Shown one piece after another: positions 44,063 to 53,383 of a stretch of 64,000 nt of DNA; position 1 is the stretch's first letter, and each line of letters begins with the position of its first letter. The DNA is from Lachnospiraceae bacterium. GTDB lineage: Bacteria; Bacillota; Clostridia; Lachnospirales; Lachnospiraceae. Made by a program: the position numbers and the translations under genes. Below the pieces are notes generated by a model. The model searched no databases. It saw only the letters and a list, made by a program, of their open reading frames with translations, and was not told the DNA's origin. The stretch lies in assembly GCA_910573755.1 (NCBI GenBank), contig CAJTBO010000002.1, positions 1 through 64,000 of the forward strand, read 5' to 3'.

Positions 44063-45310
44063 ATGAACCGGCAGGACAAGTATGGGAAAATCGGTAAGGC
44101 GGGACTGCATACAGTTATTATTCTGTATGGTATAAGTATGGTGTTTTTGTTTTACAGACAGGCGGGATGGACAGGCGGAGCCGTATATGAATCGGATCTG
44201 CCGGCGCATATCAGAATGATCGTGGAGGACGGCTGGTATTACAGCCTGACGGCATTTATCTATCAGGCGTTTTATCAGATCCCGTTTACGCTGCCGGACA
44301 AAGCGCCCTTCGGGAATCTGGCGATCGCGGTTTTTCTGGCGTTGTGCGGCGTGCTCTCCGTATATCTGACAGCGGTTTTGCTGAGGGATATGCAGAGCCG
44401 GCGGGGGTGCCCTGAAAAAGGGGAGGATGTGAAAGATGGGCTTACGGTATGGCATCTGCTGGGCGGTCTGATCCTGAATCTGGTGATGCCCTGTTATGTG
44501 CGGGGCATTGCGGACGGCAGGTATATCGGAATGGAGTCGGCTTCCATCTGGCATAATTCGACCTATATCGTTATGAAGGCGACAGGGCTTTTATGCGTGC
44601 TGTATTACGGGAAGCTGGCGGAAAGATACAGACAGGGACTGACCCGGAGGGAATGGGTTTGTTTTACCCTGCTGCTTTCTGCGTGTACTGCGGTAAAGCC
44701 CAGTTTCCTGATGGTTTCCGCACCTGTGATGGCGGTGTTTTTATTGGCGGATCTTTTCCGGAAAGTACCCTTTATACGGGTATTTTGGTTTGGCTCCACG
44801 GTATTTTTGCCGCTGTGTGTTGTGTTGTTCCAGAATATGGTCCTGTTTGGCGCAGGGACCGGAAACGGCTGGGAGATACGGCCGGGTTATGCATTGTCCC
44901 TTCACAGCGGATATCCGCTTATGGCGGCGGTGCTGTCTGTTTTTTTTCCGCTTATTTTACTGGCTGTATCCCTGAAGGAAACGGGAAAGGACAGATGGTT
45001 TTCGGGAGCATGGCTGATGGCTGCCTTTGGCTTTCTGGAGTTGTATTTATTTGCGGAGACAGGCGGCCGGGCAGGGGACGGAAATTTTATGTGGGGATAT
45101 AGTTTTGCGGTTTTGATGATCTTTGCCGTATCTCTGGTGAGGTGGGCGGAAACAGGAAAAAAAGTACTGATGGAGAGAAAGGGGAGAGAGAATCCTCTCC
45201 GGGCAGGCATCTTTTTGGCATCCTCTTTGATATTGGTATGGCATCTATACTGTGGAATATACTTTTACCTGCACTTGCTGCAGGGGGTCTCCTACTGGAT
45301 GTGGGACTGA
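44063..45310 (+). CDS. polytopic membrane protein of unknown family, copy 2
   Basis: A 415-residue protein with about ten helices, paralogous to the 42.7-kb gene. Shared landmarks are GAVYESDLPAHIRMI (for VYFSDI), SIWHNSTYIVMKATGLL (for NPYHNITY), AVKPSFLMVSAP (for TKPSY) and GDGNFMWGYSFAVLM (for SDANFSWGYMHG). AAGAGGAAAAA precedes the ATG. It follows a 145-base gap holding two hairpins, so it may be regulated apart from copy 1. The presumed role is a GT-C-like glycosyltransferase. Confidence 0.65.
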   Translation: MNRQDKYGKIGKAGLHTVIILYGISMVFLFYRQAGWTGGAVYESDLPAHIRMIVEDGWYYSLTAFIYQAFYQIPFTLPDKAPFGNLAIAVFLALCGVLSVYLTAVLLRDMQSRRGCPEKGEDVKDGLTVWHLLGGLILNLVMPCYVRGIADGRYIGMESASIWHNSTYIVMKATGLLCVLYYGKLAERYRQGLTRREWVCFTLLLSACTAVKPSFLMVSAPVMAVFLLADLFRKVPFIRVFWFGSTVFLPLCVVLFQNMVLFGAGTGNGWEIRPGYALSLHSGYPLMAAVLSVFFPLILLAVSLKETGKDRWFSGAWLMAAFGFLELYLFAETGGRAGDGNFMWGYSFAVLMIFAVSLVRWAETGKKVLMERKGRENPLRAGIFLASSLILVWHLYCGIYFYLHLLQGVSYWMWD

Positions 45311-45320
45311 AGAAACGGGA

Positions 45321-45440
45321 ATCGATCAGGTGAAAGCGAACGGCATGGCAGGCGCAGGGAATCGGTCAGGCGAAGGCGGCCGGTTGGCGGGCGCAGGGGG
45401 ATTGGTCAGGTGAAGGTGGATGGTATGGCAGGCACAGGAG
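45321..45440. repeat. three tandem imperfect 40-bp repeats
   Basis: Units 45321-45360, 45361-45400 and 45401-45440 each begin ATCGATCAGG or close variants (ATCGGTCAGG, ATTGGTCAGG), continue with a purine-rich centre and end near GGCGCAGGG. A fourth partial copy starts at 45441. They fill the gap between two membrane-protein genes and are not part of a convincing reading frame. Confidence 0.75.
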
Positions 45441-45482
45441 ATTGATTGGATGTTGCCGGACTAAGGAGTGTGAAGGGATCAT

Positions 45483-47165
45483 ATGCTGTTTATTTTATTG
45501 AACTGGCTCTATATTTTTATAACGACGATGATCACGGGCTACGGAATCCTGTATGTAATAAGGAAGGCCTTCGGCTGGACGCCGCGCCGCATGCATACCT
45601 GTGTGATGGCGGGGCTTGTTGCGCTTACGGCTTATGCCCAGTGGTTTTCTTTGTTTTACCGGGTAAATCTGGAAGCGAATCTGATTCTGGCAGCTGCGGA
45701 TATCATTATTTTTGTTATCGTAAGGAAGCCGTTTTTGCAGTTTCTCAAAAATTGCCTGCATGAGATGAGCCGGGGGAAAAAGGCGGGGATATTGCTGCTG
45801 ATTCTGGTTTGCGCCTATTTTACGTCCAGAGGAAGTTATATCTCTGATACAAACCTGTATCATGCCCAGTGCATCCGCTGGCTGGAAGAGTACGGTATCT
45901 TGAAGGGGCTTGCCAATATTCAGTCCCGCGCCGCCTATAACAGTTCGGCGTTTTGTCTGTCGGCGCTTTACAGTATGAAGTATATATTCGGGCAGTCCAT
46001 GCATGCGCTGCAGGGATTTATGGCGCTGCTTCTCGGCAGTATCTGTCTGGATATCGGAGGCCTGTTCAAGCGCAAAAAACCGCTTCTCTCGGATTTTATG
46101 CGGCTGGGGGCGATTTATTACCTGACTCTCCTGCATCGGGAGATCATGTCTCCCTCCTCCGATTTTGCCGTGATGATCACACTGTTTTATATCATCATCG
46201 TATGGCTGGACCTTCTGGAGCAGAAAGAGGCGTCCACGGTGCCCTATTCGCTGCTCTGTGTGGCAGGGGTTTATACGGTGACGCTGAAATTGACGGCGGG
46301 GCTGATCCTGATCCTGCTGATAAAGCCGGTCGTGATGCTGGTTCGGGAGAAAAAGGGAAAGGAGATCCTGACCTGGCTTCTTCTGGGGCTCATAGTGATC
46401 GCGCCGTATCTGGCAAGAAATGTGGTGATCTCCGGCTGGCTGATCTATCCGCTGACGGCGCTGGATCTGTTTGATGTGGACTGGAAGGTGCCGGCAGAAT
46501 TGGTGGATGCGGACGCCTTTCAGATTAAAACATGGGGAAAAGGCATCCATGAATATGAACTGTACGGCGGACCGGCGACATGGTGGCCGAACTGGTTTAT
46601 GACAACGCTCACTTCCACGGAAAAGCTGTTGATTCTGGCGGATGCGGCGGCGCTGTTGCTGCTGATCGTTATGCTGGCGGGAGAGGCGAAGAGAAAAAAT
46701 CAGGCGGAGCGGGATAAGCTGCTTGTGATGATCATGGCGGCGGCCTCTTTTCTGTTCTGGCAGTTCAGCGCCCCCCTTGTCAGATACGGATATGCCTATG
46801 TATTGTCTCTGGCGCTTCTGGTATTCGGAGAGGCGTATCTGCAGCTGTGGAAAAACAGGAAGCATACGGTGCTGCTTGTGATATTCGGTATATTTTTTAT
46901 ATGGAAGGGGACGCTGCTGCTGCAGGGGATCTGGTCTCAGCGGAGCCTGCCTTACTATGTGGCGCAGGTGGATTATGATAACAATGAGGGCGGAGAGGAT
47001 GTCCGGGAGCATCAGGTGAACGGGGTTACGTTCTATTATAATGTGGCGGGTTATCACAGACTGCCCGGGGGAGGCTCCATGTTCACGATGCGCAGTGACA
47101 GGCTGGAAGACGGCTTCCGCTATGAATATCATGACTGGAAAGAAATATTCGGGGAGATGGAATGA
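45483..47165 (+). CDS. LIC_10190-like polytopic membrane protein
   Basis: A 560-residue protein with about 13 helices. The outer loop reads YISDTNLYHAQCIRWLEEYG, then GLANIQSRAAYNSSAFCLSA, matching membrane proteins of the LIC_10190 type found in surface-polysaccharide loci. A C-terminal periplasm-like region contains REHQVNGVTFYY. ATG 45483 follows GGGATC-type purines. It overlaps the next gene by ATGA (47162-47165), so the two are translationally coupled. It is probably a GT-C-like enzyme; substrate unknown. The antisense strand carries a long open frame that is a composition artefact. Confidence 0.68.
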   Translation: MLFILLNWLYIFITTMITGYGILYVIRKAFGWTPRRMHTCVMAGLVALTAYAQWFSLFYRVNLEANLILAAADIIIFVIVRKPFLQFLKNCLHEMSRGKKAGILLLILVCAYFTSRGSYISDTNLYHAQCIRWLEEYGILKGLANIQSRAAYNSSAFCLSALYSMKYIFGQSMHALQGFMALLLGSICLDIGGLFKRKKPLLSDFMRLGAIYYLTLLHREIMSPSSDFAVMITLFYIIIVWLDLLEQKEASTVPYSLLCVAGVYTVTLKLTAGLILILLIKPVVMLVREKKGKEILTWLLLGLIVIAPYLARNVVISGWLIYPLTALDLFDVDWKVPAELVDADAFQIKTWGKGIHEYELYGGPATWWPNWFMTTLTSTEKLLILADAAALLLLIVMLAGEAKRKNQAERDKLLVMIMAAASFLFWQFSAPLVRYGYAYVLSLALLVFGEAYLQLWKNRKHTVLLVIFGIFFIWKGTLLLQGIWSQRSLPYYVAQVDYDNNEGGEDVREHQVNGVTFYYNVAGYHRLPGGGSMFTMRSDRLEDGFRYEYHDWKEIFGEME

Positions 47166-48796
47166 GGACAGAAAGAAGGAGAAGGATCATTGTGCTCATA
47201 CTGGCAGTTCTTTTTACGCTGATGCAGCTTACCGGCTGGCAGATCAGCATGCGTTACGGAACCACTGTGCACAGAAATGCCTTTTTTCAGAATATTGGGA
47301 TATTGAGCGGTATTCAGTTTGCGGCTGCGGCGGTTTTTGAGGCGGCTTTCTGGTATGCAGTGATTGATCTTTCCTTTTATTTTCTCGGAAAACGGAAAAA
47401 GGGAAGGTATGCGGGAAAGAAGAAGGCACGGGGCGGGGAGACGGAGCGGCGCCTCTGGCCGGCTGTCGGAGCCGGACTGTTTTTCTGTCTGCTGATCGGC
47501 CTGCTCGGCTGTTATCCGGGGATCTATGCCTATGATGCGCAGGGCCAGCTCGGGCAGGCGATGTATCCGGAGACGGTGTATACGATGCATCATCCTCTGC
47601 TGCATACGCTGTTTATGGGAAAGATCATCACATTTGGGTACAGGATTTCCGGTGAGGATCTCGCGTTCGGCATTTTGCTGTACAGTATCGCGCAGATGCT
47701 GATCTGTACCGTTATCTTTACTTATGCTGTCCGTTTTATATGGAATATGACGAAACGAAAATGGCTGGCGGTAACGGCTTTTTTGTATTATGCTTTTTTT
47801 CCGACGGTAGTGCTGTTTACGTTTTGTACCACAAAGGATGTGCTCTGCAGTGCCTTTCTGCACCTTATGGCAATATTGATGTATGAATTATATGAAGATA
47901 TGGAGGGGTTTCTCGCGCGGAAGGGGAAGGCGGCATTGCTGATCCTCTCCGGCGTTTTGATGTGCCTGTTCAGAAACAACGGCGTATATGCCATAGTGCT
48001 CATGGCTTTGCTTGCGGCGGTATTTTTCCGGCGGAATCTGAAGGCGGTTTTTTTGATACTGATTCCGGTGATCCTTTTGTCTTCTTTATCCAATAAGGGG
48101 CTGCAGACTTTACTGCAGGCGAGAAAAGCCAGTATGCTGGAGGCTTCCTCGGTGCCGATCCAACAGCTTGCCAGGGTATATAACGAGGAGGGCGAGGCAG
48201 GGTTTACGCAGGAGGAACTGCAGCTTATTTATCAGGCTGTACCCATAGAGAGACTGCAGGGATATACGCCGACGATCGCGGACAGTGTCAAGAATTTTGT
48301 TTACTTTGATGATGTCGTGATGGGACAGAAGGGGGAGTATTTAAAACTATGGCTGAAGAAAGGGATCCGGTACCCGGGAAGATATCTTGCCGCCTTTTTG
48401 GACAATACCTATCAGGCATGGTATCCGGGGACCTCGATCGCCAGATATCCGGAGGAGGCAAAATCCGATTATCTTGAGATAGAGGGGTTTGATACCGTAG
48501 AGAAGAAGCCTAAGATTCCCTGGCTTTATGAGGTGTATTACAAGATTGCAGCCGAATACTCCTACCAGAAGATTCCCGGCGTCCGTCTCTTATTTTCCAT
48601 CGGCGCCATGTTCTGGATGGTGCTTTTTACCTGGTTTTACGGCATCTGGCAGAAAAACAGAGGCATCACGGCATCCCTTCTGCTGATCCTCTGTTTCACC
48701 CTTACCTGTTTTCTGGGACCCACTGTTCTGGTAAGGTATTACCTGAACCTGTTTTACATATTTCCGGTGTGTCTCGGCTATATATCCGGAAAATAA
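47162..48796 (+). CDS. DUF6020-type polytopic membrane protein
   Basis: A 544-residue protein with about 12 helices, coupled to the preceding gene by a 4-base overlap. The central outer loop GCYPGIYAYDAQGQLGQAM, then YTMHHPLLHTLFMG, is the signature of DUF6020 membrane proteins. CTTKDVLCSAFLHLMAIL and FRNNGVYAIVLMALLAAVFF follow. These proteins have GT-C-like topology and accompany cell-surface glycan genes. It ends the plus-strand run; a hairpin at 48.83-48.89 kb follows. Confidence 0.72.
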   Translation: MRTERRRRIIVLILAVLFTLMQLTGWQISMRYGTTVHRNAFFQNIGILSGIQFAAAAVFEAAFWYAVIDLSFYFLGKRKKGRYAGKKKARGGETERRLWPAVGAGLFFCLLIGLLGCYPGIYAYDAQGQLGQAMYPETVYTMHHPLLHTLFMGKIITFGYRISGEDLAFGILLYSIAQMLICTVIFTYAVRFIWNMTKRKWLAVTAFLYYAFFPTVVLFTFCTTKDVLCSAFLHLMAILMYELYEDMEGFLARKGKAALLILSGVLMCLFRNNGVYAIVLMALLAAVFFRRNLKAVFLILIPVILLSSLSNKGLQTLLQARKASMLEASSVPIQQLARVYNEEGEAGFTQEELQLIYQAVPIERLQGYTPTIADSVKNFVYFDDVVMGQKGEYLKLWLKKGIRYPGRYLAAFLDNTYQAWYPGTSIARYPEEAKSDYLEIEGFDTVEKKPKIPWLYEVYYKIAAEYSYQKIPGVRLLFSIGAMFWMVLFTWFYGIWQKNRGITASLLLILCFTLTCFLGPTVLVRYYLNLFYIFPVCLGYISGK

Positions 48797-48830
48797 AAAC
48801 GCCGTGCGAAGATATGTATTTCGCGCATAA

Positions 48831-48886
48831 AGGACCTGACCGCCGGCACAGCCGCACTCCACGGCAAAGGCCGGGCGGCAGGTTCT
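48831..48886. terminator. shared hairpin between convergent genes
   Basis: AGGACCTGACCGCC pairs with GGCGGCAGGTTCT with one bulged A and one G-T pair. It lies downstream of both the DUF6020 gene (plus) and the PseC gene (minus, stop at 48889), so it may terminate both, although T-runs are weak on either side. Confidence 0.5.
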
Positions 48887-48888
48887 GT

Positions 48889-50082
48889 CTATTTATGATA
48901 GTACGCACAGATTTTCCGTACCGCAGAGATCACCTCTTCCACCTGTTCATCCGTCAGCGAATAATAAAGAGGGATACTGATGATTCTCTCATAAAGCCTC
49001 TCCGCCTTCGGACAGAGCCCCGCAGGGTATCCCAGCTTCTGATAGTAAGGAAGAAGATAAACAGGGATATAATGAACCTGACAGTGAATATTTTCGGCAT
49101 TCATGGCATCAAAAAACCGGCGTCTGCTGCAGGTGAGTACCTCGGGATCAAGCTGCAGGATATACAGATGCCTTGTGGTATCCGACTCGGGAATCTCTTT
49201 CTGGACAATGATGCCGTCCACACGGCGGAAAGCTTCGTCATAGCGCGCCACGATATCCTTCCGGCGTGCGGAAAAGACGGAAAGCTTGTCGAGCTGGCTG
49301 GAGAGCAGCGCCGCCTGCATATCGGTGAGCCGGTAATTATACCCGAGGGAGACCATCTCATAGTACCAGGGATCATCCGAAGGATGCGCCATCAGGGATC
49401 TGTCTCTGGTAATGCCGTGGCTCCGTGCCAGAAGAAGCTTTTTATAGAGCCCTTCGTCATTGGTCGTTATAACGCCGCCCTCGCCGGAAGTGACGGTTTT
49501 TACCGGATGGGAAGAAAAACAGGTCATATCGCCGAGAGAGCCGATAGGGCTTCCTTTATAGCGGGTGCCGATGGCATGGGCAGCGTCCTGAATCAGGATA
49601 AGCCCGTGTTTTTTACAGATCGAGGCAATCTCGTCATAGGCTACGGCCTGTCCCGTATAATGCACGGGAATGACAGCCTTTGTCTTTTCGGTAATGCATG
49701 CTTCGACGGCGCCGGGATCTATATTATAGGTTTCCGGATCGATATCCGCAAACACAGGCTTTGCGCCGCAGTAGGAGACGCAGTTTGCGGAAGCGGCAAA
49801 GGTAATGGGGGTGGTGATAACTTCATCCCCCGGGCCGATATCTGCCGCAAGGCAGGCGCAATGCAGCGCGGCGGTTCCGTTGCTGACAGCTACGGCGTAT
49901 TTTGCCCCGGTTATCTCGCAGAATTTTTTTTCCAGAGCAGGGATCTGAGGGCCGCAAGTCAGAAAATCACTTTTTAAAACTTCTGTAACGGCATGAATAT
50001 CAGCGTCGTCGATATATTGTTTTCCATATTGGACAGGCGCTGAGCAGGCGGGTTTCCCGCCGCAGATTGCAGGTTTTTCCAT
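48889..50082 (-). CDS. pseC: PseC-type UDP-4-amino-sugar aminotransferase
   Basis: A 397-residue PLP-dependent aminotransferase of the DegT/DnrJ/EryC1 family. It matches PseC closely: YGKQYIDDADIHAVTEVLKS, DFLTCGP, AVSNGTAALHCACLA, DEVITTPITFAASANC, then DAAHA (Asp166), and Lys195 in SSHPVKTVTSGEGG as the Schiff-base lysine. It turns the PseB product into UDP-4-amino-4,6-dideoxy-beta-L-AltNAc using glutamate. It is the only gene in this region on the minus strand, with its own promoter region shared divergently with the heptose operon. PseB is 6 kb to the left. Confidence 0.85.
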   Translation of the reverse strand: MEKPAICGGKPACSAPVQYGKQYIDDADIHAVTEVLKSDFLTCGPQIPALEKKFCEITGAKYAVAVSNGTAALHCACLAADIGPGDEVITTPITFAASANCVSYCGAKPVFADIDPETYNIDPGAVEACITEKTKAVIPVHYTGQAVAYDEIASICKKHGLILIQDAAHAIGTRYKGSPIGSLGDMTCFSSHPVKTVTSGEGGVITTNDEGLYKKLLLARSHGITRDRSLMAHPSDDPWYYEMVSLGYNYRLTDMQAALLSSQLDKLSVFSARRKDIVARYDEAFRRVDGIIVQKEIPESDTTRHLYILQLDPEVLTCSRRRFFDAMNAENIHCQVHYIPVYLLPYYQKLGYPAGLCPKAERLYERIISIPLYYSLTDEQVEEVISAVRKICAYYHK

Positions 50083-50306
50083 AGTAGTTCTCCCGATGAT
50101 AAGTTGCTGATCATATAATTTATAATGAGATATATCATTACTGTTTATGATAATCTTGTTGTAAATAAAGTTTTTAGTTTTAGAAATTTCTTTCTCTTAC
50201 GATACCACATGAAACTCCTTTTGACAAGAATCCGTTCATATGGGAAAATCCGTATTCCAAGGAGAGTATACCATCTTTGAACGGCGCATTATATCCTTAC
50301 TTCCGG

Positions 50307-50335
50307 TTGACAACAGACGGTATAACGCTTATATT
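50307..50335 (+). promoter_or_regulatory. strong promoter of the heptose operon
   Basis: TTGACA (50307-50312), 17 bases, then TATATT (50330-50335). Transcription would start near 50342, about 47 bases before ATG 50389. The 267 bases between the PseC and GT2 genes otherwise hold no gene. Confidence 0.8.
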
Positions 50336-50388
50336 AAGTAAGGGGATTTTTGGGAGTATATACAAGGAAAAGGGAGCAAAAACAAGAA

Positions 50389-51378
50389 ATGAAAAGTGAT
50401 TTTTTACTGTCTGTTGTGGTGCCTGTCTATAAGGAAGAAAATAATATTGTTCCTTTTCTGGAAAGGACTGTGAAGGTAATGGAAGAAAATGATTACCGCT
50501 ATGAGATCATTTTCTGTCTGGACCCTTCCCCCGACCGTTCCTATGAGGTAATCTGCGAAAGTATCAGGAAGAATAACAATATACGGCTGATCCAGTTCAG
50601 CAGAAGGTTCGGACAGCCTTCAGCCACCTATGCGGGAATCTGCACCTGCAGGGGGGATGCCTGCATTATTACGGATGTGGATCTGCAGGACCCGCCGGAG
50701 CTGATGAAGGAAATGGTGGAAAGATGGCAGAAAAACGGCAGTAATGTGGTATATGCCCAGAGAAAGACAAGGGCGGGAGAGACACTGGTCAAGAAGATTG
50801 TGGCGCGTTCCGGCTATGCGCTGATCAACCGCATGGGGGATGTGGATATTCCGGTGAATACCGGGGATTTTAGGCTGATAGACCGTGTGATCATGGAAGA
50901 ACTGAAGAAATCGAAAGAACACCATGGCTTTTTAAGGGGCATGGTGGCTTTTGTCGGTTTTAAACAGGAGGCGATCTTATATGACAGGGATGCCAGATAT
51001 TCCGGGGAAGGCAATTATAACCGGTTTTTCGGTTCCCTCAGGATCGGGTTGAACGGTCTGATCTGCTATTCCACAAAGCCGTTGGAATTTGTAACTGTTT
51101 TCGGCGGGATTTTTTCCGTCATAGGAGGAATTTCCCTTTTGTATGATATCGTGCAGGGTATTCTGCGGCTTTGTTCGATCTCCATACCGCATATTCCTGT
51201 GACGATAGTGCTCCTTCTGCTGCTCGGCGGCATCAATTTCCTGTTTATCGGCCTGCTCGGGGAGTATATCGGCAGGATCTATGAAGAGGTAAGGGAAAGG
51301 CCGAGATACATTGTGGACCGCATGGTCGATGCGGAGAATGTGGATGGCAGCGGAAAAGAGTGGAGAGAACAGGGGTAA
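50389..51378 (+). CDS. polyprenyl-phosphate glycosyltransferase (GT2, GtrB/CsbB-like)
   Basis: A 329-residue enzyme with an N-terminal GT2 domain (LSVVVPVYKEENNIVPFLE; DVDLQDPP as the DxD-type metal site; a GDFRLIDRVIM segment) and two C-terminal membrane helices (about 230-290). Such enzymes transfer a hexose from a nucleotide sugar to undecaprenyl phosphate on the cytosolic face. The lipid-linked sugar is then flipped, often by GtrA-like proteins, and used by GT-C enzymes such as YfhO, both present in this window. ATG 50389 is preferred because the upstream TTG 50350 would have its ribosome site at or before the predicted transcript start. Confidence 0.88.
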   Translation: MKSDFLLSVVVPVYKEENNIVPFLERTVKVMEENDYRYEIIFCLDPSPDRSYEVICESIRKNNNIRLIQFSRRFGQPSATYAGICTCRGDACIITDVDLQDPPELMKEMVERWQKNGSNVVYAQRKTRAGETLVKKIVARSGYALINRMGDVDIPVNTGDFRLIDRVIMEELKKSKEHHGFLRGMVAFVGFKQEAILYDRDARYSGEGNYNRFFGSLRIGLNGLICYSTKPLEFVTVFGGIFSVIGGISLLYDIVQGILRLCSISIPHIPVTIVLLLLLGGINFLFIGLLGEYIGRIYEEVRERPRYIVDRMVDAENVDGSGKEWREQG

Positions 51379-51415
51379 GGGAAAGATTGTGATAAGGATA
51401 AGGGAGGCAGGCTAA

Positions 51416-52372
51416 ATGCGTTATTTTGTGACAGGCGGCGCCGGTTTTATCGGCTCTAATATGGTGGACAGGCTGCTGAGTCTGGGAAATGAAGTGGTGG
51501 TTTATGATAATTTTTCCACAGGCAGAAGAGAATTTCTGGAAAATGCGGTGAAGTATGACGGCTTTACCCTGACGGAGGGAGACACACTGGATCTGGAAGC
51601 GCTGAAAAAGGCGATGGCAGGCTGTGATTTTGTGTTCCATTTCGCGGCAAATGCGGATGTGCGGATGGGATGTGAACATCCGAGGAAGGATCTGGAGCAG
51701 AACACCATCGCCACCTTCCATGTACTGGAAGCCATGCGGGAAAACGGTATCCGCAGGATCGGTTTTTCCTCCACCGGTTCCGTCTACGGGGAGGCCTCTG
51801 TGATCCCCACGCCGGAAGATGCGCCTTTTCCGGTACAGACTTCTTTATATGCCGCGTCTAAGGTGGCAGGGGAGGGCATGATCGCCGCCTACTGTGAAGG
51901 CTTTGATTTTACAGCCTATATCTTCCGGTTTGTGTCCATTCTGGGGGAGCGTTATACTCACGGGCATGTTTTTGATTTTTACAGAAAGCTGCAGGAAGAC
52001 CCTGACAGGCTGTATATCCTCGGCAACGGAAAACAGCGCAAGTCCTATCTGTATGTGCAGGATTGTCTGGACGCGATCCTGACGGTGGTGGAAAAGGCCG
52101 GGGAGAAAGTAAATATTTATAATCTGGGTACGGATGAATATTGCGAGGTGAACGATTCGGCAGGCTGGATCGCCGGGAAAATGGGCTTTTCCCCGAAATT
52201 TGAATATGCGGGAGGAGAGCGCGGCTGGATCGGCGACAATCCCTTTATTTATCTGGATACGGCAAAAGTGAGAGGGCTTGGGTGGAAGCCGAAATACAGT
52301 ATTCAGGAGGGCGTGCTGAAGACCGTGGAATTTCTGGAGAAAAATGCATGGGTTTTTGAAGTGCGCGATTGA
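51416..52372 (+). CDS. NAD-dependent nucleotide-sugar epimerase
   Basis: A 318-residue extended short-chain dehydrogenase of the GalE/WbpP-like group: FVTGGAGFIGSNM at the N-terminus, HFAANADVRMG, SSTGSVYGEA, and the catalytic Tyr and Lys of YAASKVAGE. It interconverts C4 epimers of a UDP- or GDP-sugar, but the exact substrate is not visible. It lies second in the operon, before an oxidoreductase and the heptose genes. It could make a UDP-hexose for the preceding glycosyltransferase or act on the heptose; both are guesses. Confidence 0.82.
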   Translation: MRYFVTGGAGFIGSNMVDRLLSLGNEVVVYDNFSTGRREFLENAVKYDGFTLTEGDTLDLEALKKAMAGCDFVFHFAANADVRMGCEHPRKDLEQNTIATFHVLEAMRENGIRRIGFSSTGSVYGEASVIPTPEDAPFPVQTSLYAASKVAGEGMIAAYCEGFDFTAYIFRFVSILGERYTHGHVFDFYRKLQEDPDRLYILGNGKQRKSYLYVQDCLDAILTVVEKAGEKVNIYNLGTDEYCEVNDSAGWIAGKMGFSPKFEYAGGERGWIGDNPFIYLDTAKVRGLGWKPKYSIQEGVLKTVEFLEKNAWVFEVRD

Positions 52373-52393
52373 TTATAAGAAAGGGAGCAAAGG

Positions 52394-53383
52394 ATGAACA
52401 TAGGCATTATAGGCTGCGGGCTGATCGGCAGAAAAAGGGCAAAGTCCGTTCCCGCCTGCCATACCATAGCGGGGGTATGTGATATTCAGATAGAACGGGC
52501 AGAAGAACTTGCGCTGATGACAGGCTGCGGTTTTGTAACGGACGATTATAAAAAACTGGTGGAACTGCCGGGGCTGGATCTGGTGATCGTTTCCACCTTA
52601 AATAATCTGCTGGCGCCGATCACCTTATATGCCGTGGAGAGAGGAAAGCATGTGATCGTGGAAAAACCCGGCGGGATCTGTTCGGAAGAGCTGCTGCCTG
52701 TCATAGAAGCGGCAGAGAAAAAGCATGTGGTTGTAAAGGTCGGGTTTAACCACAGATACCATCCGGCGATGCTGAAGGCGAAAGAGATCATGGAAAGGGA
52801 AGAGACCGGCGAAGTGATGTTTATCCGGGGACGCTACGGTCATGGCGGCAGAGTGGGCTATGACAGGGAATGGAGAGCGGATGCCTCCCTTTCAGGCGGC
52901 GGGGAGACGATCGACCAGGGCGTGCATCTGATCGATCTGGCGCGCTGGTATATGGGAGATTTTGAGGAAGTATCCGGGTTTGCGGCAACTTATTTCTGGG
53001 ATATGCCGGTGGATGACAACGGCTTTATCAGCCTGCGGAAAAAGGACGGCAGGGCGGCATGGCTGCAGGTGAGCTGCACCGAATGGAAAAATATGTTCTC
53101 GCTGGAGATCTATTGTAAAAACGCGAAACTTGCCGTAGAGGGACTGGGAGGCAGCTATGGCGTGGAAAAACTGTACCATTATCAGATGCTGCCCGAGATG
53201 GGGCCGCCGGATACGACCATCTATGAGTATCCCAGAGGAGACAGGTCCTGGGAACTGGAATTCGGGGAAGTGGAAAAGGCGGTTTTATCAGGAGAGGGTT
53301 TAGAGACGGGCGGCATAAAGGACGCTTATGAGGCATTGAAGATCGTGGAACAGATCTATCGGAAGGGGAGAGGCACAAGATGA
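52394..53383 (+). CDS. Gfo/Idh/MocA family oxidoreductase
   Basis: A 329-residue NAD(P)-dependent oxidoreductase. The N-terminal Rossmann loop GIIGCGLIGRKRA, the VEKPGG motif (Lys of the family EKP signature), and a C-terminal GETIDQGVHLIDLARWY with the conserved histidine are all present. Family members oxidise or reduce sugar hydroxyls or keto groups. It overlaps the kinase gene by ATGA (53380-53383). Its place in a heptose operon suggests a step on a heptose or on the sugar processed by the preceding epimerase. Confidence 0.85.
   Translation: MNIGIIGCGLIGRKRAKSVPACHTIAGVCDIQIERAEELALMTGCGFVTDDYKKLVELPGLDLVIVSTLNNLLAPITLYAVERGKHVIVEKPGGICSEELLPVIEAAEKKHVVVKVGFNHRYHPAMLKAKEIMEREETGEVMFIRGRYGHGGRVGYDREWRADASLSGGGETIDQGVHLIDLARWYMGDFEEVSGFAATYFWDMPVDDNGFISLRKKDGRAAWLQVSCTEWKNMFSLEIYCKNAKLAVEGLGGSYGVEKLYHYQMLPEMGPPDTTIYEYPRGDRSWELEFGEVEKAVLSGEGLETGGIKDAYEALKIVEQIYRKGRGTR

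Noticed and set aside
45495-47132. 545-codon open frame on the minus strand
   Set aside because: It lies antisense to a membrane-protein gene with clear helices and family motifs. Its translation is rich in Gln, His and Arg in the pattern of a reverse-strand shadow, with no ribosome site or recognisable domain.
48769-49977. 402-codon open frame on the plus strand
   Set aside because: It is antisense to the PseC-type aminotransferase, whose catalytic residues are all present on the minus strand. The plus-strand peptide has no domain.
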